A stretch of 64,000 nucleotides of DNA from the NCBI RefSeq assembly GCF_000711735.1, contig NZ_JONL01000001.1:744001-808000 (forward strand). Reading direction: 5' to 3'. Below are positions 1-8,903 of the stretch, piece after piece; position 1 is the stretch's first letter; each line of letters begins with the position of its first letter. The stretch is from Maridesulfovibrio frigidus DSM 17176. GTDB lineage: Bacteria; Desulfobacterota; Desulfovibrionia; Desulfovibrionales; Desulfovibrionaceae. Under the pieces are notes generated by a model. The model saw only the letters and a list, made by a program, of their open reading frames with translations. It was not told the origin of the DNA and did no database searches. A program made the translations under genes and the position numbers.

Positions 1-273
1 GTTGGTAGAGCGCTCATGTCGAAATGTACATTCATCATGCTTGATGAGCCTTCAATGGGCTTAGCTCCGCTTTTGATGTACGATATGTTCCGCACGCTCA
101 AGAAGCTTAATCAGGAAGGGCTAACCATCCTGCTAATCGAGCAAAACGCGAACCTCGCGCTTAAATTTGCGCACAGAGGATACGTTCTCGACACAGGTGA
201 AATTGTTGCTCAAGGTACCTCTGCTGAACTTCTGGCTAATCCAGAAGTTAAGAAAGCATACTTAGGTGGCTAG
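1..273 (+). CDS. livF: Branched-chain amino acid ABC transporter ATPase, C-terminal part (LivF-like), cut by window start
   Basis: This is the last 90 residues of an ABC ATPase; the reading frame is open from base 1, so the gene begins outside the window. The visible part begins just after the signature motif (GRALM), then shows the Walker B segment FIMLDEPSMGLAP, the D-loop, and the switch region LLIEQNANLAL with Gln in place of the usual His. The combination EPSMGLAP and IEQNA is typical of LivF, the second ATPase of the high-affinity branched-chain amino acid (LIV) importer. It would energise uptake at the inner membrane with LivG, LivH, LivM and a periplasmic binding protein, which should lie upstream. 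A strong hairpin terminator follows, so this is probably the last gene of the operon. Family assignment is firm; substrate specificity is inferred. Confidence 0.9.
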   Translation, partial: VGRALMSKCTFIMLDEPSMGLAPLLMYDMFRTLKKLNQEGLTILLIEQNANLALKFAHRGYVLDTGEIVAQGTSAELLANPEVKKAYLGG

Positions 274-335
274 CACTAAGACTTGTGTTTAGCTGATCCC
301 TAATAAACGGATCGGCAAAGCTGGAAATACCATTT

Positions 336-368
336 AAAAAGACCGGAGATTTTCTCCGGTCTTTTTTT
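336..368 (+). terminator. Rho-independent terminator after livF
   Basis: A stem pairs 336-349 (core GACCGGAGA) with 353-366 (core TCTCCGGTC) around a three-base loop, followed by a run of seven T. It closes the livF transcription unit and lies just before the glycosyltransferase gene. Confidence 0.9.
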
Positions 369-463
369 GCGTTATGGCAAACGTATCAATACTGAAAGCT
401 AAAGACTCGATTCAACATAGACGCGCTTTATTTTTAACATTCTTCATGATATTCTTTGCGCCA

Positions 464-1720
464 ATGACTGACACTCCCCTTATCTCTGTGATCATACCTG
501 TTTTTAACAACTGGTCACTAACTCAAAAATGCCTAACCTCATTGCATACTCATGCAAAAAATATTTCTTACGAAGTAATTATTGTAGATAACAACTCTAC
601 TGACGAAACAGCTACTGATGCTGATAATTTCGGACAGTCACTTTTCGGAGATAGATTTGTACTCCTCAGGCAAAATGAAAATCTGGGTTTTGCCAAAGCC
701 ACAAATATCGGAGCACAAACCGCAAAAGGGCGTTATCTATATCTACTGAATAATGACACCATTATCGTTTCTGATCCTTTTTCCGCAGTGGTTGAGAAGT
801 TACAGAACCACCATGAACTTGGCGCTGTAGGGCCGCTTTTACTTTACCCTGACAGCAAACGCGTTCAGCACCTGGGAATAGCCATAGCTCATGGGATTAA
901 GAGCATTCACCTTTACCATCTTTTCCCTGCGTCGCACCCTGTTGTCACTCGTGCTAGAAATTTTCAAGCGATCACCATGGCCGCATTCTGTGTAGAAAAA
1001 GACTTGTACAACCGTATGGACGGACTATTTGAAGGCTACGTCAACGGTATGGAAGATATCGATTTTTGCGCAAGACTAGGACAGCAAGGGCTATCATTTA
1101 GTATCGCTCCTGAATCTGTAGTGGAACATATTGCAGGGCAATCCCTTGGTAGATTTGCGCAGGACGCAAAAAACAGCCGCCTTCTGGCCTCTCGTTGTTC
1201 AAGATTACTTGATCCAGACATGAACCTTCTTGCGGAAGCTGATGGCTATCAGATACAGCTCACTCCGTGGTTAGATCCATATATAGAGCTAACCCCTGAG
1301 CAAGAACAAGATCTGACTGCACGCTGGCAGGCAACACCAGATTTCGAAAATTTGACTGAAATACTGAACGCTGAACCATGCTGGGAATATGGTTGGGATA
1401 AGCTAATTAGACATTACAGTGACAACTCAAACTTACAGGGAGAGTTAAGTTCACTGGTTCAAAAATCTGCGTTCTTCCCGACCCCGCAGACTTTTGCGAG
1501 ATTAAAAGAGATTGCAGTCCAAAGCGGTGATGAATCACGCTTAAGAATGCTGGCTGATCAAGACTCTAAACTTGAAAAGGTTCTTGCGCGGCCCGCAATG
1601 CTTTGCGCTCAGGCAAAATCTGCCATGACCCGCGCTAAAGCTTCAGGCAATGATTCTCTGTGCAGAATCATATCTTCATGGATCACAGAAAATTTCCCTA
1701 ACAACGACAATAAAATATGA
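464..1720 (+). CDS. Family 2 glycosyltransferase
   Basis: A 418-residue protein whose first 230 residues form a GT-A (GT2) domain: LISVIIPVFNN near the N terminus, the nucleotide-binding VDNNSTD, ENLGFAKATNIG, the LLNNDT segment in the DxD position, and GMEDIDFCARL near the acceptor site. It probably transfers a sugar from a nucleotide-sugar to a polysaccharide or protein acceptor at the cytoplasmic face of the membrane; substrate is unknown. The C-terminal 190 residues are not recognisable. The frame is open back to an ATG at 374, but that adds a hydrophobic 30-residue lead starting six bases after the terminator, so the ATG at 464 (MTDTPLISV) is preferred; neither has a clear ribosome site. 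It overlaps the next gene by four bases (ATGA), so the two are translationally coupled. Confidence 0.85.
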   Translation: MTDTPLISVIIPVFNNWSLTQKCLTSLHTHAKNISYEVIIVDNNSTDETATDADNFGQSLFGDRFVLLRQNENLGFAKATNIGAQTAKGRYLYLLNNDTIIVSDPFSAVVEKLQNHHELGAVGPLLLYPDSKRVQHLGIAIAHGIKSIHLYHLFPASHPVVTRARNFQAITMAAFCVEKDLYNRMDGLFEGYVNGMEDIDFCARLGQQGLSFSIAPESVVEHIAGQSLGRFAQDAKNSRLLASRCSRLLDPDMNLLAEADGYQIQLTPWLDPYIELTPEQEQDLTARWQATPDFENLTEILNAEPCWEYGWDKLIRHYSDNSNLQGELSSLVQKSAFFPTPQTFARLKEIAVQSGDESRLRMLADQDSKLEKVLARPAMLCAQAKSAMTRAKASGNDSLCRIISSWITENFPNNDNKI

Positions 1721-3354
1721 CTAAACATATTCTAGCCACCCTTCCTGTCAATCTTCGCTATCGGTTACTTACCGCATCCTGCGGAAAGCATCACCTGCTC
1801 GAAACAGCACGGCTTGCAATGGCAGAAGCTGGAAGGAATCCTGATTCAGCGGAAACTCTTTTAGTTTTAGCCAAAGAACTTTTCACATCGGCATGGCTGG
1901 AAGATCCGCTGGACGGCACTATCGCCATAGATCTAGCAGAATTCGAGAAACGGTTACCGACCCTTTCCGCTGCTGGCTCTAAATGCGTAACCAGAACCGC
2001 AGCTATCTGCGCGCAGTGTCACGATAAGGTCATCTTATCAAAACTGAGCAGACGCGAGCAAGGCGGAGAGTACGAGCCGCTATCAACATGGCTAAAAGGC
2101 GAGTTAAGGCTTTCTCCCGCTAATGGATTTCTTGCATGGACACTTTACCATCACGCTCTTGATAATGCTGACTTTGCCACGGGCATAGAAGTTGCCGCCA
2201 ACCTCACAAAAATTTCTCCCATGGGACCAGCAATCGCAAAGCTTTCTGCCGATGCGCATTTTCTGGCTGGAAATTACAAAGAAGCCATCACACATTACAA
2301 AAATGTTGAACTAGCGTTTCCAGATATGTGTGCAGAGCGAATCGGCGAAACGCACTATCGCATGAACAACACTAAAGACGCCATTAGCAACTTAAAACGT
2401 GCGGCAACAGCCACCCCGTGGAAGGTTAACGCGGTACTACGGCTGTATGATATTAGCGAAGGTGTTGATCAGAAATTAGAGGATCTTACTGGTAAAACTG
2501 CGATTCTACTTTACTCATTCAACAATGCAGAAAAGCTGAACAGCACTCTGCAAAGTTTACACTCATCCCTTGAATCAAGCGACTCGGAGACCCTGATTAG
2601 AGTTTTATCAAACGGCTGTACCGATAAAACGAATGAAGTTATCGCGAAATGGGCTGAAACTTTTGGAGATCAATACGAAGGAGTCATCCTGCCTGTAAAC
2701 GTAGGAGCACCCGCGGCCCGTAACTGGCTCGCGAGTTTACCGGAAGTCCGTGAATGTGATTTTGTGACTTACTTAGACGACGATGTTCGGCTACCAGCAG
2801 ACTGGTTAAGGCGCCTTGGCGCGGCAGTGGCTCTTTACCCGAATGCGGGAGTTTGGGGATGTAAGGTCTCCGATTACGAACGGACCACAAATTTACAGCA
2901 AGTTGACCTTAACCTGCTTCCACCAACTGAAGGTGAAACGCTGTTCTCCATGTCCGAAGCACATTTGTCAGCTCATGATTTCGGACAATTTTCATACCTG
3001 CGCCCTTCGAGCTCAGTTACTGGATGCTGTCACCTTTTCCGCACACAATCATTGCTGAAGTCTGGTGAGTTCGACATCCGTTTTTCACCCACCCAATATG
3101 ACGACCTCGATCACGATCTGCGTCTGGGCCTTTCAGGGGAACCGATTGTTTATCAAGGACACCTTTCAGTGGAACACATGAAAATATCGGGACGGCTGGC
3201 AGCGCAGAACAAAGCAAGCCTCGCAAGTGCAACAGGTAATATGCTCAAGCTGAAAGGTAAATATTCAAGCAACGAAATGGATACGCTCCGCCAACAAGCC
3301 TTAGAAAATCTCGAAGAGGATCTGGCCCGGAAACTTGAGAAGCTCGGAAATTAA
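1717..3354 (+). CDS. Glycosyltransferase with N-terminal helical repeats and family 2 catalytic domain
   Basis: A 545-residue protein. Residues 1-255 are helical and include TPR-like stretches (for example around the motifs AKLSADAHFLAGNYKEAITH and IGETHYRMNNTKDAISNLKR). From about residue 262 a GT2 domain follows: TAILLYSFNNAEKL, SNGCTDKTNEV, NVGAPAARNWL, and the metal/nucleotide motif LDDDV at 353-357, with YDDLDHDLRLG near 455. The start codon sits inside the stop of the upstream glycosyltransferase, so the pair is probably made and used together, perhaps in decorating surface glycan or flagellin. TPR-plus-GT2 proteins are common in Desulfovibrio, but the acceptor cannot be read from sequence. 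The helical part may bind the acceptor or a partner; that is inference. Confidence 0.85.
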   Translation: MTKHILATLPVNLRYRLLTASCGKHHLLETARLAMAEAGRNPDSAETLLVLAKELFTSAWLEDPLDGTIAIDLAEFEKRLPTLSAAGSKCVTRTAAICAQCHDKVILSKLSRREQGGEYEPLSTWLKGELRLSPANGFLAWTLYHHALDNADFATGIEVAANLTKISPMGPAIAKLSADAHFLAGNYKEAITHYKNVELAFPDMCAERIGETHYRMNNTKDAISNLKRAATATPWKVNAVLRLYDISEGVDQKLEDLTGKTAILLYSFNNAEKLNSTLQSLHSSLESSDSETLIRVLSNGCTDKTNEVIAKWAETFGDQYEGVILPVNVGAPAARNWLASLPEVRECDFVTYLDDDVRLPADWLRRLGAAVALYPNAGVWGCKVSDYERTTNLQQVDLNLLPPTEGETLFSMSEAHLSAHDFGQFSYLRPSSSVTGCCHLFRTQSLLKSGEFDIRFSPTQYDDLDHDLRLGLSGEPIVYQGHLSVEHMKISGRLAAQNKASLASATGNMLKLKGKYSSNEMDTLRQQALENLEEDLARKLEKLGN

Positions 3355-3495
3355 ATACTGAGTATTTGGTTCATAAGCTTAGCTTACCAGACTATACACG
3401 TCTTTATTAGCATCATCCTCAACTACAATTATTGATCCATCCTAAAAAATATTGACGGTTTTAGCGCAGGACATGTGCCTAAAAAATACAACTTA

Positions 3496-4176
3496 TTAAT
3501 CTTTTCTAGCTTTTTTAATCATTCCACTTCGGCCACTTATGCATAAAAATTCACCTGGTGGACCGAGTTGAATATCATAAAGTATTGCAGCTCCGCGAAG
3601 CAGCAACGTTCCCAAAAAACCCGCCGCCATTGCGACTTCCGGCAAAACAGAGAGCTTAACCATCCCTACATTTATAAATGCGCCAGCTAATGCGGCCACT
3701 GCGTATAGCTGACCACACAAAATCATTGGACGTGTGTCAGTTAAAACGTCGCGGATAACACCTCCACCAGTTGCAGTCATTACGCCCATAAAAATTGCGA
3801 CTTCCCAAGGAACTCCCCACTGCATAGCTATACCACTACCCGTCACAGTGAACGCACTTAAGCCAAGAGCATCAAACCATGCGGTTGCATTATATCGTTT
3901 TGAAGCACGAAATACCCAGAAGTATGTACATAGCGCTGCAGAGATACAAATCAATAATTCAAGCGAATTACGTGTCCACCAAACGGGACGTCCAAGCAGC
4001 AGATCACGCAATGTCCCGCCACCAAGCCCAGTAACAACGCCAATCAGCACATACCCGACAATATCCATTTTCCTTTTGCCGGCAGCAAGCGCTCCACTGA
4101 CAGAAAAAACAATATCACCAAAGTACATAAAGCCATGAATAAAGTTCTGAATCAATTCACCATTTACGACTGACAT
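3496..4176 (-). CDS. Trimeric intracellular cation channel family protein (UPF0126)
   Basis: A 226-residue polytopic membrane protein with about seven hydrophobic segments arranged as an internal duplication. Each half carries the family signature: GLGGGTLRDLLLGRP in the first and ATGGGVIRDVLTDTRP in the second. These glycine-rich TxxGGGxxRDxL motifs define the UPF0126/TRIC family, whose bacterial members form trimeric cation-permeable channels; some members have been linked to glycine uptake. It sits in the inner membrane. It stands alone, divergent from purU with about 220 bp between them. The ATG at 4176 fits the family N terminus. Substrate in this organism is unknown. Confidence 0.88.
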   Translation of the reverse strand: MSVVNGELIQNFIHGFMYFGDIVFSVSGALAAGKRKMDIVGYVLIGVVTGLGGGTLRDLLLGRPVWWTRNSLELLICISAALCTYFWVFRASKRYNATAWFDALGLSAFTVTGSGIAMQWGVPWEVAIFMGVMTATGGGVIRDVLTDTRPMILCGQLYAVAALAGAFINVGMVKLSVLPEVAMAAGFLGTLLLRGAAILYDIQLGPPGEFLCISGRSGMIKKARKD

Positions 4177-4394
4177 AATGATTCCTCTGAAAACAATCTT
4201 GAAATAAGTTAATATATAATTAAAAATACTTGTTTGTGCTCAAAAATTATTCCATCGGTATGAGCTAAGTTGAATATTGTAAAGTCCTGAATAATTTTTA
4301 TTTCGCCGAGGATCATAGCTTGCCTGTCAGGCTCCCAACTGATAAAAAGATTTTCCCGAACACGGGACAAAATCTACACAAACAGAGTAAAAAT

Positions 4395-5264
4395 ATGACT
4401 TCATCCAAGGCTTCCACTGCTTACCTTACCGTTTCCTGTAAGGATAGACCCGGAATAGTTGCTGCGGTTTCCGGATTTCTTTTCGGAAAAAATGCAAACA
4501 TCATTCACTCAGATCAACACTCAAGCGACCCTGTAGGTGGACGTTTCTTCCTTAGAATGAAATTCCACAGCAAAGACCTTGAAGGATGCTTTGATGAATT
4601 TAAACAAGAATTTTCTGATACTGTTGCGGACAAATTTGAAATGGACTGGACTCTTAATCCAGCTTGGATAAAGAAAAAAACAGCTATACTAGTTTCAAAA
4701 TTCGACCACGCGCTGATGGATCTTCTTTGGCGTGCAAAACGTGGTGAACTGTTCACTGAAATCACAATGGTTATCAGTAACCATCCAGACCTCCGCGAAG
4801 CGGTGGAATCATTCGGTGTAAAATTTCACCATATTCCTGTTAATAAAGACAAAAAAGAAGAATCCGAAAACAGGATTCTGGAACTTCTGGATGGCAAAGT
4901 GGATTTAATAATCCTTGCCCGCTACATGCAGATTCTTACATCCAAGCTTATTGAATCGTACCCAAATAAAATTATCAATATTCATCATTCGTTCCTACCC
5001 GCTTTTGTGGGGGCTGACCCTTACCGCCGGGCTGGGGAGCGTGGAGTTAAGCTAATCGGAGCCACCGCTCACTACGTGACAGAAGAGCTGGACCAAGGCC
5101 CGATCATCGAGCAGGACGTTATCCGCGTTTCGCATAGACATGATATCGAAGAGCTTAAAATCCTAGGCCGCGACATTGAACGTCAAGTCTTAAGCCGCGC
5201 AGTTAAGTGGCATCTGTCTGAGAAAGTACTTGTAGACGGCAACAAAACTGTCGTGTTTATCTAA
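4395..5264 (+). CDS. purU: Formyltetrahydrofolate deformylase
   Basis: PurU hydrolyses 10-formyltetrahydrofolate to formate and tetrahydrofolate, balancing one-carbon pools and supplying formate for purine synthesis. From the ATG at 4395 the protein has 289 residues, the usual family length. Residues 7-85 form an ACT domain (TVSCKDRPGIVAAVSGFL) and the rest a formyltransferase fold. The catalytic triad is visible as N195 and H197 in IINIHHSFLPAF and D233 in EELDQGPIIEQ. HHSFLPAF, with the following GADPYRRA, distinguishes PurU from PurN (which has HPSLLP). The frame is open to a TTG at 4320, but that adds 25 residues unlike the family. It is a single gene closed by a strong terminator. Confidence 0.95.
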   Translation: MTSSKASTAYLTVSCKDRPGIVAAVSGFLFGKNANIIHSDQHSSDPVGGRFFLRMKFHSKDLEGCFDEFKQEFSDTVADKFEMDWTLNPAWIKKKTAILVSKFDHALMDLLWRAKRGELFTEITMVISNHPDLREAVESFGVKFHHIPVNKDKKEESENRILELLDGKVDLIILARYMQILTSKLIESYPNKIINIHHSFLPAFVGADPYRRAGERGVKLIGATAHYVTEELDQGPIIEQDVIRVSHRHDIEELKILGRDIERQVLSRAVKWHLSEKVLVDGNKTVVFI

Positions 5265-5269
5265 TAAAC

Positions 5270-5310
5270 AAAAAATCTCCTTGTGATTTGGTCACAAGGA
5301 GATTTTTTTT
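5270..5310 (+). terminator. Terminator after purU, probably bidirectional
   Basis: The arm ATCTCCTTGTGA at 5275-5286 pairs with TCACAAGGAGAT at 5292-5303, followed by eight T and preceded by six A. It can therefore also serve the convergent minus-strand gene that ends at 5361. Confidence 0.92.
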
Positions 5311-5360
5311 AACTAAATTTTAATATCAGGAACAATAAAAGCTTACCAAGTTAGATAATT

Positions 5361-6941
5361 CTATTTCTGACCGGCTTTTAATTTTTTTACAATTTCCTCT
5401 TCAGACTTTGCACCTATTCCGAATCTGACAAGAAGTTCATTTAACTTGCCCCGAATGTCTTTGGTAACCTTAGCAATAGCCTGCAAACTGACAAGCACAA
5501 GATATTCTACTTTAAAATCACCTTTCTCATATAATTTGAGAATGGCGCGGATTAGCTCCCTTTCAAGAGCTAAAAGTTGCATCTCCGCCAGTAACTCTTT
5601 GGCTGTACCCTGCTTAAATATCAACCAATTCTCATTGCTTGAATCACGCAGCCAAAGGCGCGCTTTTCTAATTTTGTTCATTCCTAGAGCGTCCAGTTCC
5701 GCAATATCTGAAACACAAGCTCGTCTTCTCCTCAAAACCCTGAAGAGCAATTTGCTTTCTTCCCCGCGAATCTTCTTCTTAAGCAGTTCTGAGAACTTCA
5801 TTTCCATCAAATAGAAGAAGAGGCGATCGAGTGAATTAACTTCTAACCTACGTAAAAATCCCGAAATAATTTTTTCATCCTGCGCAGTAAAATTTTTCAA
5901 CGCAATCATAAAATCTCTAACAACGATATCAATAGTCATGCTGACGCCAATGGCGCAGGCACCGATTTGATCTTGAGCAAACTGAATATTGCGAACAATA
6001 TCCTCTTCTCTTTCATTGTCCGAATCGCTATTACCCTCTTCCCGAATCTGATCCATCGCTTCGCGAAACTCAACACTGAACTGTGTTGTCGCAGGATCAA
6101 TGCAAACAATTCTAGCTATATGCTCAATATTAACATTGGTCATTTCTTCACTTCGAATAAAAACACCGCCCTCAATCAAAGACTTTAAGGTCAGTTTTAA
6201 AGTCCCTAGGGACTCTTCATTTGAGGAGACATCTTCATAAGAAGTTTGAATTCTGGTCTTATCAATCGGTGGATTTTTTGAAGAAAGACGGCCAGTGATA
6301 TCATCAAAAATAAACCTCAAAACAAGATAACTTTTTTCCCTTGTAAGAGAGTATGATTCATCACCAATCACCTGGACAAACGAGGATTCAACCTCTTGAG
6401 TTATGAACTGCTCAATCATTGCCTGCCAAAATTCTGTATCCAGTTCAAACTGCTCAAGTAATGTATTATATCGTTTAAGAGCCGACTCTCCAAAGTGGCG
6501 TAAGGCAACCTCTTCAAAATTATCAGAAATCAGGCATGAAGCATAAACGACACCCTGCACAATTTTAATAAGCAGAGTTTCAGCATTAACTATACTTGCC
6601 TGGATTGCATCCAAGGTATCGTTATCTTTGCTGCCCTTTAACTTGCCATAGCGGCCAAGCATAAGAATGAATTCACTCAATGTTTTTTTGACAAATTCAT
6701 GGGAGGGTAAATCTAATGATCTATGACATAGCAGAGCAATAATTCCGCTCTGCTGTTTTTCAAGAAGAGGAAATTCATTGATTCGGCCATTATTAAACTT
6801 AATAAACTCAAGAAAAACTTCGCGCTCGAGTACTTCTCTCAAGGTACTGCGCTCTTTAAGTTTTTTGAGAGTTTTTAAGTAAAACTCTAACCGTTTATCT
6901 TTATCCGGCACCTGAGATTGTTCGCTGTTCGCACCGCTCAT
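5361..6941 (-). CDS. Uncharacterised 526-residue cytoplasmic protein
   Basis: I do not recognise this gene. The protein is long, rich in Leu, Glu and Lys, predicted mostly helical, with no signal peptide, no membrane segment and only a handful of Cys. The first 15 residues are polar (MSGANSEQSQVPDKDKR). Two stretches with strong charge alternation, near residues 14-40 (YLKTLKKLKERSTLREVLERE) and near 310-325 (EEGNSDSDNEREED), suggest a coiled or flexible linker separating two helical halves. Coding is supported by length, by the absence of a competing long frame, and by codon use like that of its neighbours. It is monocistronic, convergent with purU and divergent from the zinc ribbon gene. 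No function can be assigned. Confidence 0.75.
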   Translation of the reverse strand: MSGANSEQSQVPDKDKRLEFYLKTLKKLKERSTLREVLEREVFLEFIKFNNGRINEFPLLEKQQSGIIALLCHRSLDLPSHEFVKKTLSEFILMLGRYGKLKGSKDNDTLDAIQASIVNAETLLIKIVQGVVYASCLISDNFEEVALRHFGESALKRYNTLLEQFELDTEFWQAMIEQFITQEVESSFVQVIGDESYSLTREKSYLVLRFIFDDITGRLSSKNPPIDKTRIQTSYEDVSSNEESLGTLKLTLKSLIEGGVFIRSEEMTNVNIEHIARIVCIDPATTQFSVEFREAMDQIREEGNSDSDNEREEDIVRNIQFAQDQIGACAIGVSMTIDIVVRDFMIALKNFTAQDEKIISGFLRRLEVNSLDRLFFYLMEMKFSELLKKKIRGEESKLLFRVLRRRRACVSDIAELDALGMNKIRKARLWLRDSSNENWLIFKQGTAKELLAEMQLLALERELIRAILKLYEKGDFKVEYLVLVSLQAIAKVTKDIRGKLNELLVRFGIGAKSEEEIVKKLKAGQK

Positions 6942-7153
6942 GAATTCTCCATTACTTATTCCAATTTAATTAGGTAATTTGTCTCAAAATCAGAGCAGAA
7001 GTCAAGGTTTTTGCATATTAATGGTAATATTCTTGCATAAGCTGATTACAGATATATATTATTGATACATAAAAAAACAATTTTCAAATCCAACAAGTTT
7101 GATATAGACACTCAGAAGTTTGCTATCAAAATTGAAAACACAGGCTTCACGTA

Positions 7154-7459
7154 ATGATTACTTGCACACGATGCGGAAAAAAAAATAGAGATTTCGAGCA
7201 AAACTGCACAAAATGCAAACACAAACTGCAGTCAGGTTTTGCGCGAGTCGGCGATTCATCTTTATCTACAAAAAAGAACAAGGACCTTTTTAACCTGTCA
7301 TTTAAAGACTCAAAAGACTTTACAAAAGAAGGCGAAGCCTGGGTCTACTCACTGTTCCTTCTAGGCGCAGTAGTTTTTTTTACTTATCAGCAAGTTTACT
7401 GGCCCCTATATGTGCTTACTCCACTGGTTGGTCTTGTTGCTTGGTTTCGGAAGATTTAG
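7154..7459 (+). CDS. Small zinc ribbon membrane protein
   Basis: A 101-residue protein. The N terminus is a zinc ribbon with two CxxC knuckles, C4-C7 and C18-C21 (CTRCG and CTKCK). A Lys/Asp/Ser-rich linker follows, and residues 60-97 hold two closely spaced hydrophobic segments ending in FRKI. It is probably a small inner-membrane protein with a cytoplasmic metal-binding head; such proteins have no single known role. Its last 44 bases overlap, tail to tail, the 3' end of the minus-strand secreted protein gene. No clear ribosome site precedes the ATG. Function unknown. Confidence 0.7.
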   Translation: MITCTRCGKKNRDFEQNCTKCKHKLQSGFARVGDSSLSTKKNKDLFNLSFKDSKDFTKEGEAWVYSLFLLGAVVFFTYQQVYWPLYVLTPLVGLVAWFRKI

Positions 7460-7955
7460 CGGTTCTATTCTGCAAAACTTTCATCGCTGCGTCCTGATCT
7501 TCCTGCAATAAATCAGAAATAGGCTTCTGCCAAAACTCTAATTCTTTATCGGCCTTTAATTCTTTTTTTGACTTCGGATAGCAACAGCGTATCGAATGCT
7601 TATTTGAGCACGACGCGGGAAAATAATCAATAATTCCGCACTCATTCTCATTTATATAATACTTAACACTTCTTCTAAATTTCTTTTTGCGCGACATAAT
7701 TATCACTTCACCGCTATCAACTTTGCAAAAAAAATCTGTATATTTTGATCCATAAAAGGCATTAAAAATATAAATAGATTTTCCCTGCATGCCAATATAA
7801 TTAAACCGGGCAGGGTCCTTACAATGAGCTCTGGCAAGTGCGTTAAGGGCAATACACATCTCCCTCTCCTGCTCCATGCTTCGCCCTGCATTAGCAGGAG
7901 AGCACATAAACAATATGAGCACAGACACCATCATCAATTTTAAAATTTTTTGCAT
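7416..7955 (-). CDS. Small exported protein of unknown function
   Basis: A 179-residue protein with a clear Sec signal peptide: a basic start (MQKILK), a hydrophobic core (MMVSVLILFMCS) and a cleavage site after PANA or PANAG. The mature part has seven or so Cys, several clustered (near CGIIDYFPASC and KHSIRCCYPKS), which suggests disulfides in the periplasm. The start at 7955 is chosen because a GGGGA sits just upstream; the in-frame ATG at 7967 would put the ribosome site inside the gene. The C-terminal 15 residues overlap the convergent zinc ribbon gene. I do not recognise a family. Confidence 0.7.
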   Translation of the reverse strand: MQKILKLMMVSVLILFMCSPANAGRSMEQEREMCIALNALARAHCKDPARFNYIGMQGKSIYIFNAFYGSKYTDFFCKVDSGEVIIMSRKKKFRRSVKYYINENECGIIDYFPASCSNKHSIRCCYPKSKKELKADKELEFWQKPISDLLQEDQDAAMKVLQNRTAKSSETKQQDQPVE

Positions 7956-8275
7956 ATATCCCCACATTTATAAGCCAGAAAAGCGGCTACAACTATTTAT
8001 CTAAATTAATGAGTTAATATACGCTACAGCAAGCACTCAAGGCAAGCTTTAGAACGTGCAAATTCCACTCCACTCTCAAGCTGCAAATTTTTCATTCTCT
8101 TGCAAATCAATAAGCCACCTTATAAACTATCAACAGCCCCACCCTGTACAAAGCTTTTGCGCTGAGCTAATGTCTCGTTCACAGACAAATTAGCCCACGT
8201 AAATGTCAATCTTACCCCTAAACAGCCTTAATTCTTTAATTAATCTACACACTGAAAATTTATTTTTTACTTATT
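7956..8275. other. Intergenic region with no supported gene
   Basis: About 320 bp of AT-rich sequence between the divergent secreted-protein gene and nrdG. I see no hairpin with a T tract, no RNA gene and no ORF with both a start and a convincing ribosome site. Promoters for both flanking genes presumably lie here but no box pair is convincing. Confidence 0.5.
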
Positions 8276-8902
8276 ATGAGCAATAAATCTGCTGGATGGA
8301 ATCATATTCGTGGCCTAGAGCCGCTTAGTCTTTGCGACTGGCCAGGAAAAGCCAGCTGTGTGCTTTTTCTTGGCGGATGCAACCTGTATTGCCCGACATG
8401 TCATAATTTCGACCTTGCTTGGCATATGGAAAAATTGCCCGTTATATCCAGAAATGATATTAAAATTTTCCTGCGAAACCGCGCAAAATGGCTTGACGGG
8501 ATCACCATTACTGGAGGTGAGCCTACGACTGTTCCTAACCTCGGAGAGATCCTTCTAGAAATTAATAATGTTTCAAAATTGCCCATAAAATTGGACAGCA
8601 ACGGAATGTTACCAGAAATTCTAGAGGAGATCCTTGAGCAGGGTTTGGTGGAGAAATTCGCCATAGACGTCAAAGGACCATATGATAAATACCCAGCTCT
8701 AACCGGGCAGGGTGTAACGGCTGATTTTGCACAAAAATCCCTCGAAAGAGTGTTTGAAATTGCAAAAGCCAATCCTGATGCATTTTACTTCCGCCTTACC
8801 AAAGTACCTTTACTTAGTGATGAGGATGTTGAAACTGCTCGCGGGTACCTTCCTGATAGCTTCGACTTAACTATTCAAGCATATATTCCACCAAGGAGAT
8901 AA
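8276..8902 (+). CDS. nrdG: Anaerobic ribonucleotide reductase activating protein (radical SAM)
   Basis: A 208-residue radical SAM protein. The cluster-binding motif is C35-NLY-C39-PT-C42 within FLGGCNLYCPTCHN. GITITGGEPT follows, the SAM-binding GGEP element, and then VEKFAIDVKGPYDKY. This arrangement is that of the NrdG family that installs the glycyl radical on the class III ribonucleotide reductase NrdD, allowing dNTP synthesis without oxygen. The start is the ATG at 8276; no good ribosome site is present. Immediately downstream lies a broken C-terminal fragment of nrdD rather than an intact gene. The enzyme must either act on an NrdD encoded elsewhere or be a relic itself; its own frame and motifs look intact. 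Confidence 0.9.
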   Translation: MSNKSAGWNHIRGLEPLSLCDWPGKASCVLFLGGCNLYCPTCHNFDLAWHMEKLPVISRNDIKIFLRNRAKWLDGITITGGEPTTVPNLGEILLEINNVSKLPIKLDSNGMLPEILEEILEQGLVEKFAIDVKGPYDKYPALTGQGVTADFAQKSLERVFEIAKANPDAFYFRLTKVPLLSDEDVETARGYLPDSFDLTIQAYIPPRR

Positions 8903-8903
8903 G

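Noticed and set aside
374-463. N-terminal extension of the first glycosyltransferase as a signal peptide
   Set aside because: It is hydrophobic but starts six bases after a terminator, lacks a ribosome site, and GT2 enzymes normally start at the SVIIPV strand.
8022-8096. A minus-strand 23-codon frame starting MKNLQLESG in the gap before nrdG
   Set aside because: Only a weak ribosome site (AAGAGA) and no other support.
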